A stretch of DNA of 7,496 bases from CBDTYW01 sp965364735 (GTDB lineage Bacteria > Actinomycetota > Nitriliruptoria > Nitriliruptorales > Nitriliruptoraceae): assembly GCA_965364735.1 (NCBI GenBank), contig CBDTYW010000185.1, positions 1 to 7,496 on the forward strand, given 5' to 3'. Numbering within the stretch: the stretch's first letter is position 1; every line of letters begins with the position of its first letter. A program made the translations under genes and the position numbers. The notes beneath the pieces are model-generated. The model saw only the letters and a program-made list of their open reading frames with translations. It did not search any database and had not been told where the DNA came from. Below, one piece after another: positions 5,190-7,496 of the stretch.

Positions 5190-6497
5190 GTGTTCGCGAA
5201 CCCCGAGATCCGACGCCTTGCGCTGGCCCGGCTGATCTCCTCATCGGGGACCGAGGCGGCGTTCTTCATCGGCCTGTGGGGGCGCGCGGCGTTCGAGTTC
5301 GAGTCTGGCCCGGTCGGCCTCGCCATCATGAGCGCGCTGATCGGGATCGGGTCGATCGTCGGCGGGCTCGTCGGTGGCCTCGCGGTCGACCGGACCGACG
5401 CCCGCCGCGTGGTCATACGGTCGGAGATCGTGTTCGTCCCCGCCACGCTGGCGCTCGCCCTCGCCCCGAACATGACCGTGCTGCTTCTCCTGGGCCTCGT
5501 GTCGTGGGCGACCGGGTCTGCCTACGAGACGGCGCTCGTCTCGATGCCGCCACGCCTCGTCGACGACGACGAGCTCGAGTCCGCGAACGCCCGGCTGGAG
5601 TCGGCGAACTGGCTGGCGCTCATCGCAGGTCCGGCGATCGGCGCCCTGCTCGCCGGCGCGTTCGACCTCCGCGCCATCTTCGTGTTCGACGCCGTGACAT
5701 CGCTGGTCGCGCTGGGGCTGCTGCGCGGGCTGACGCTGCGGCCGAAGCGGCCACACGACGCCGAGGACCCCAGCCCGGCGAGCCGATCCGGGGTTCCGAC
5801 CACGCCACCCGAGGCTGCCGACGCCGCGGACCTCGCGCGGCTCGGCAACCTCGACGAGCTGCGCGCAGGCATCCGTCACGCGCTCGAGCGGCCACGCGTG
5901 AGGTTGATGCTCTTCCTCGGCGGGCTGACGTGGCTCGCCTTCGGCAGCTTCGTCGCGCTCGAGCCGTTGTTCTTCCGTGACGTCCTGATGCAGGACGTCA
6001 CCGCGCTCGGCTGGGTGAACGCGATCTTCGGTGCCGGGCTCTTCACGGGATCGGTCCTCCTCGAGCGGACGAACGGCCGGTTCACCGGGGCCAGGGCGGC
6101 GGTCGTGCTGGCCGTCCTGAGCGGGCTCGGGTCAGCGGTCTACGTCGGCACGAGCTCCCTGGTCGTCGTCGCCGTCGGGGCGCTGGCATGGAGCATCCCG
6201 CTCGGCGCGGGTCTGCCCATGAACCGCACGCTCGTCCAGCGAGACACCGAGCCCGAGTTCGTCGGACGCGTCATGGGCGCCATGGGGACGCTGCAATCCC
6301 TGTCCGGGATCCTCCCGGTCATCTTCGCACCGGCGCTCGCCATCGCGTTCGGGGTTCAGCCGGTCCTGCTCGGCAGCGGGCTGGTCATCGTGGCGCTGGC
6401 ACCGTTCGGCTGGCGTCGTGCGGTCGCGCTCGATGCCGCCACGGTGACGTCGTCCGCCGGGGAAGAGCCGGGCGACGGCTCGCGTTCCGAGGAGTGA
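5190..6497 (+). CDS. MFS transporter, exporter-like (MFS_3/EntS-type)
   Basis: This 435-residue polytopic membrane protein begins with the typical 'NPEIRRLALARLIS' lead-in and has about twelve hydrophobic segments. Two halves are separated by a polar, proline- and acid-rich loop at about 184-232. Motif A between helices 2 and 3 reads 'GGLAVDRTDARRVV' (62-75). The segment 'PPRLVDDDELESANARLESA' (120-139) and 'QRDTEPEFVGRVMGAMGTL' (350-368) are characteristic of the MFS_3 branch, which includes the enterobactin exporter EntS and macrolide-efflux-like proteins. It probably exports a small molecule by proton antiport, but the substrate cannot be read. The GTG at 5190 is the only plausible start: the frame closes with TAG at 5139 and holds no ATG before it. 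The ribosome-binding site is weak. SelO follows 41 nt downstream, probably in the same transcript. Confidence 0.9.
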   Translation: MFANPEIRRLALARLISSSGTEAAFFIGLWGRAAFEFESGPVGLAIMSALIGIGSIVGGLVGGLAVDRTDARRVVIRSEIVFVPATLALALAPNMTVLLLLGLVSWATGSAYETALVSMPPRLVDDDELESANARLESANWLALIAGPAIGALLAGAFDLRAIFVFDAVTSLVALGLLRGLTLRPKRPHDAEDPSPASRSGVPTTPPEAADAADLARLGNLDELRAGIRHALERPRVRLMLFLGGLTWLAFGSFVALEPLFFRDVLMQDVTALGWVNAIFGAGLFTGSVLLERTNGRFTGARAAVVLAVLSGLGSAVYVGTSSLVVVAVGALAWSIPLGAGLPMNRTLVQRDTEPEFVGRVMGAMGTLQSLSGILPVIFAPALAIAFGVQPVLLGSGLVIVALAPFGWRRAVALDAATVTSSAGEEPGDGSRSEE

Positions 6498-6538
6498 CCC
6501 GCTGCACTCGTCAGCCCGTCCGCCGTTCGGAGCCAGCC

Positions 6539-7496
6539 GTGACCACGCTCACCCTCGACGACGTCTTCCGCCGTGAGCTGCCCGAGCTGACGCTGGACTG
6601 GAAGGCGGTCGAGCAGCCCGCACCACGGCTGCTCGCGCTGAACCGCGGGCTCGCACGGTCCCTCGGGCTCGATGTCGACGAGCTGGCCTCCGATGCCGGC
6701 GTCGCCCTGCTCGCGGGCAACGTCGTCCCTGAGGGCGCCAGCCCAGTGGCGATGGGCTACGCCGGCCACCAGTTCGGCAGCTACTCGCCCCGGCTCGGTG
6801 ACGGACGGGCGCTGCTGCTCGGCGAGCTCCGCGACCAGCATGGCGAGCTCCGCGACCTCCACCTCAAGGGCTCGGGGCGTACGCCCTTCTCGCGGGGCGG
6901 CGACGGGAACGCCGCGCTCGGACCGATGCTGCGTGAGTTCGTGATCGCGGAGGCGATGCACGCGCTCGGCGTACCCACGGGGCGTGCGCTCGCGGTCGTC
7001 GCGACCGGCCAGGACATCATGCGCGACAGCGGCCCGGTTCCCGGTGCGGTCCTCGCGCGCGTCGCCGCCAGCCACATCCGCGTGGGAACGTTCGAGTACG
7101 CGGCTCGGCTCGGGCAGAACGGGCTCGTCCAGCGCCTCGTCGACGTCTCGATCGCTCGTCACCACCCCGCCGCCGCCACGGCTGAGCGTCCCGCCCTCGC
7201 GTTGCTCGAAGCGGTCGTCGTCGCGTCGGCGGACCTGGTCGCCCGGTGGATGCTGCTGGGCTTCGTGCACGGCGTCATGAACACCGACAACGTCACCATC
7301 TCCGGCGAGACCATCGACTACGGGCCGTGCGCGTTCATCGACGCCTACTCCCCCGAGGCCGTCTTCAGCTCGATCGACCGGACCGGCCGCTACGCGCTCG
7401 GCAACCAGCCGGCGATCATGCAGTGGGATCTCGCACGGCTCGCCGAGACGCTCCTGCCCCTGATCTCCGACGACGCCGACGAGGCCGTCGAGATCG
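6539..7496 (+). CDS. selO: SelO (YdiU) protein adenylyltransferase, N-terminal 319 residues (runs off the right edge)
   Basis: The frame opens at GTG 6539, with CGGAG 6 nt upstream (6528-6532), and stays open to the window end. The N-terminus 'RRELPELTLDWKA' matches the conserved SelO opening. Family hallmarks follow: 'GYAGHQFGSYSPRLGDGRA' (73-91), 'HLKGSGRTPFSRGGDGNAA' (108-126), 'LREFVIAEAMHALGVPT' (131-147) and 'HGVMNTDNVTISGETIDYG' (244-262). SelO has a kinase-like fold that binds ATP in a flipped orientation and transfers AMP to Ser, Thr or Tyr of target proteins. It is linked to redox stress, including S-glutathionylation in E. coli. The ATP and metal residues are in place: K110, E133, D250, N251 and D260, with the spacings expected for characterised SelO proteins. 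The usual length is near 480 residues, so about a third lies outside. Bacterial homologues lack the selenocysteine of the animal protein; the C-terminus is not visible here. Confidence 0.95.
   Translation, partial: MTTLTLDDVFRRELPELTLDWKAVEQPAPRLLALNRGLARSLGLDVDELASDAGVALLAGNVVPEGASPVAMGYAGHQFGSYSPRLGDGRALLLGELRDQHGELRDLHLKGSGRTPFSRGGDGNAALGPMLREFVIAEAMHALGVPTGRALAVVATGQDIMRDSGPVPGAVLARVAASHIRVGTFEYAARLGQNGLVQRLVDVSIARHHPAAATAERPALALLEAVVVASADLVARWMLLGFVHGVMNTDNVTISGETIDYGPCAFIDAYSPEAVFSSIDRTGRYALGNQPAIMQWDLARLAETLLPLISDDADEAVEI

Noticed and set aside
6498..6538. Terminator or promoter between the MFS gene and selO
   Set aside because: I found no stable inverted repeat and no -10/-35 pair in these 41 bases, only the selO ribosome-binding site.

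Overview
The window reads as chromosomal DNA of a high-GC Gram-positive bacterium, most likely an actinomycete-type lineage (Actinomycetota). The basis is the very GC-rich sequence with strong G/C bias at third codon positions, two GTG starts, short intergenic gaps, and the family mix. This is inference from composition and gene content. I cannot name a genus. I see no insertion sequence, CRISPR array, phage gene or rRNA.

Layout. (1) 1-1862: the 5' part of a CDP-alcohol phosphatidyltransferase leaves the window on the minus strand. Fifty bases away, a divergent plus-strand pair of ABC importer inner-membrane permeases begins, joined by an ATGA overlap. No ATPase or solute-binding protein gene follows; only a 14-codon open frame with a good ribosome-binding site sits behind them. 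The combination recalls the poorly characterised Ynj-type transporter neighbourhood of enterobacteria. (2) 1890-3927: a minus-strand two-gene unit encodes a TVP38/TMEM64 (DedA-superfamily) membrane protein and then a class V aminotransferase of the 'cysteine desulfurase-like' type that lacks the catalytic cysteine. (3) 3928-4100: a divergent regulatory region of 173 bp with two perfect palindromes and a GTGACA direct repeat. (4) 4101-5021: an ABC exporter-type ATP-binding protein in which the Walker A lysine, signature motif, D-loop and H-loop histidine are all substituted, with no partner permease in view. (5) 5060-5133: a tRNA-Arg(UCU) gene. (6) 5190-7496: an MFS exporter-like protein followed by the first 319 codons of SelO, the pseudokinase-fold protein AMPylase, which runs off the right edge.

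No single pathway ties the window together. The permease pair plus the phosphatidyltransferase form one possible functional group, the TVP38 protein plus the PLP enzyme a second, and the MFS protein plus SelO a probable transcription unit. The observations most worth following are the catalytically degenerate but intact ABC ATPase, the orphan Ynj-like permease pair, and the possible alternative hairpins between the tRNA and the MFS start.
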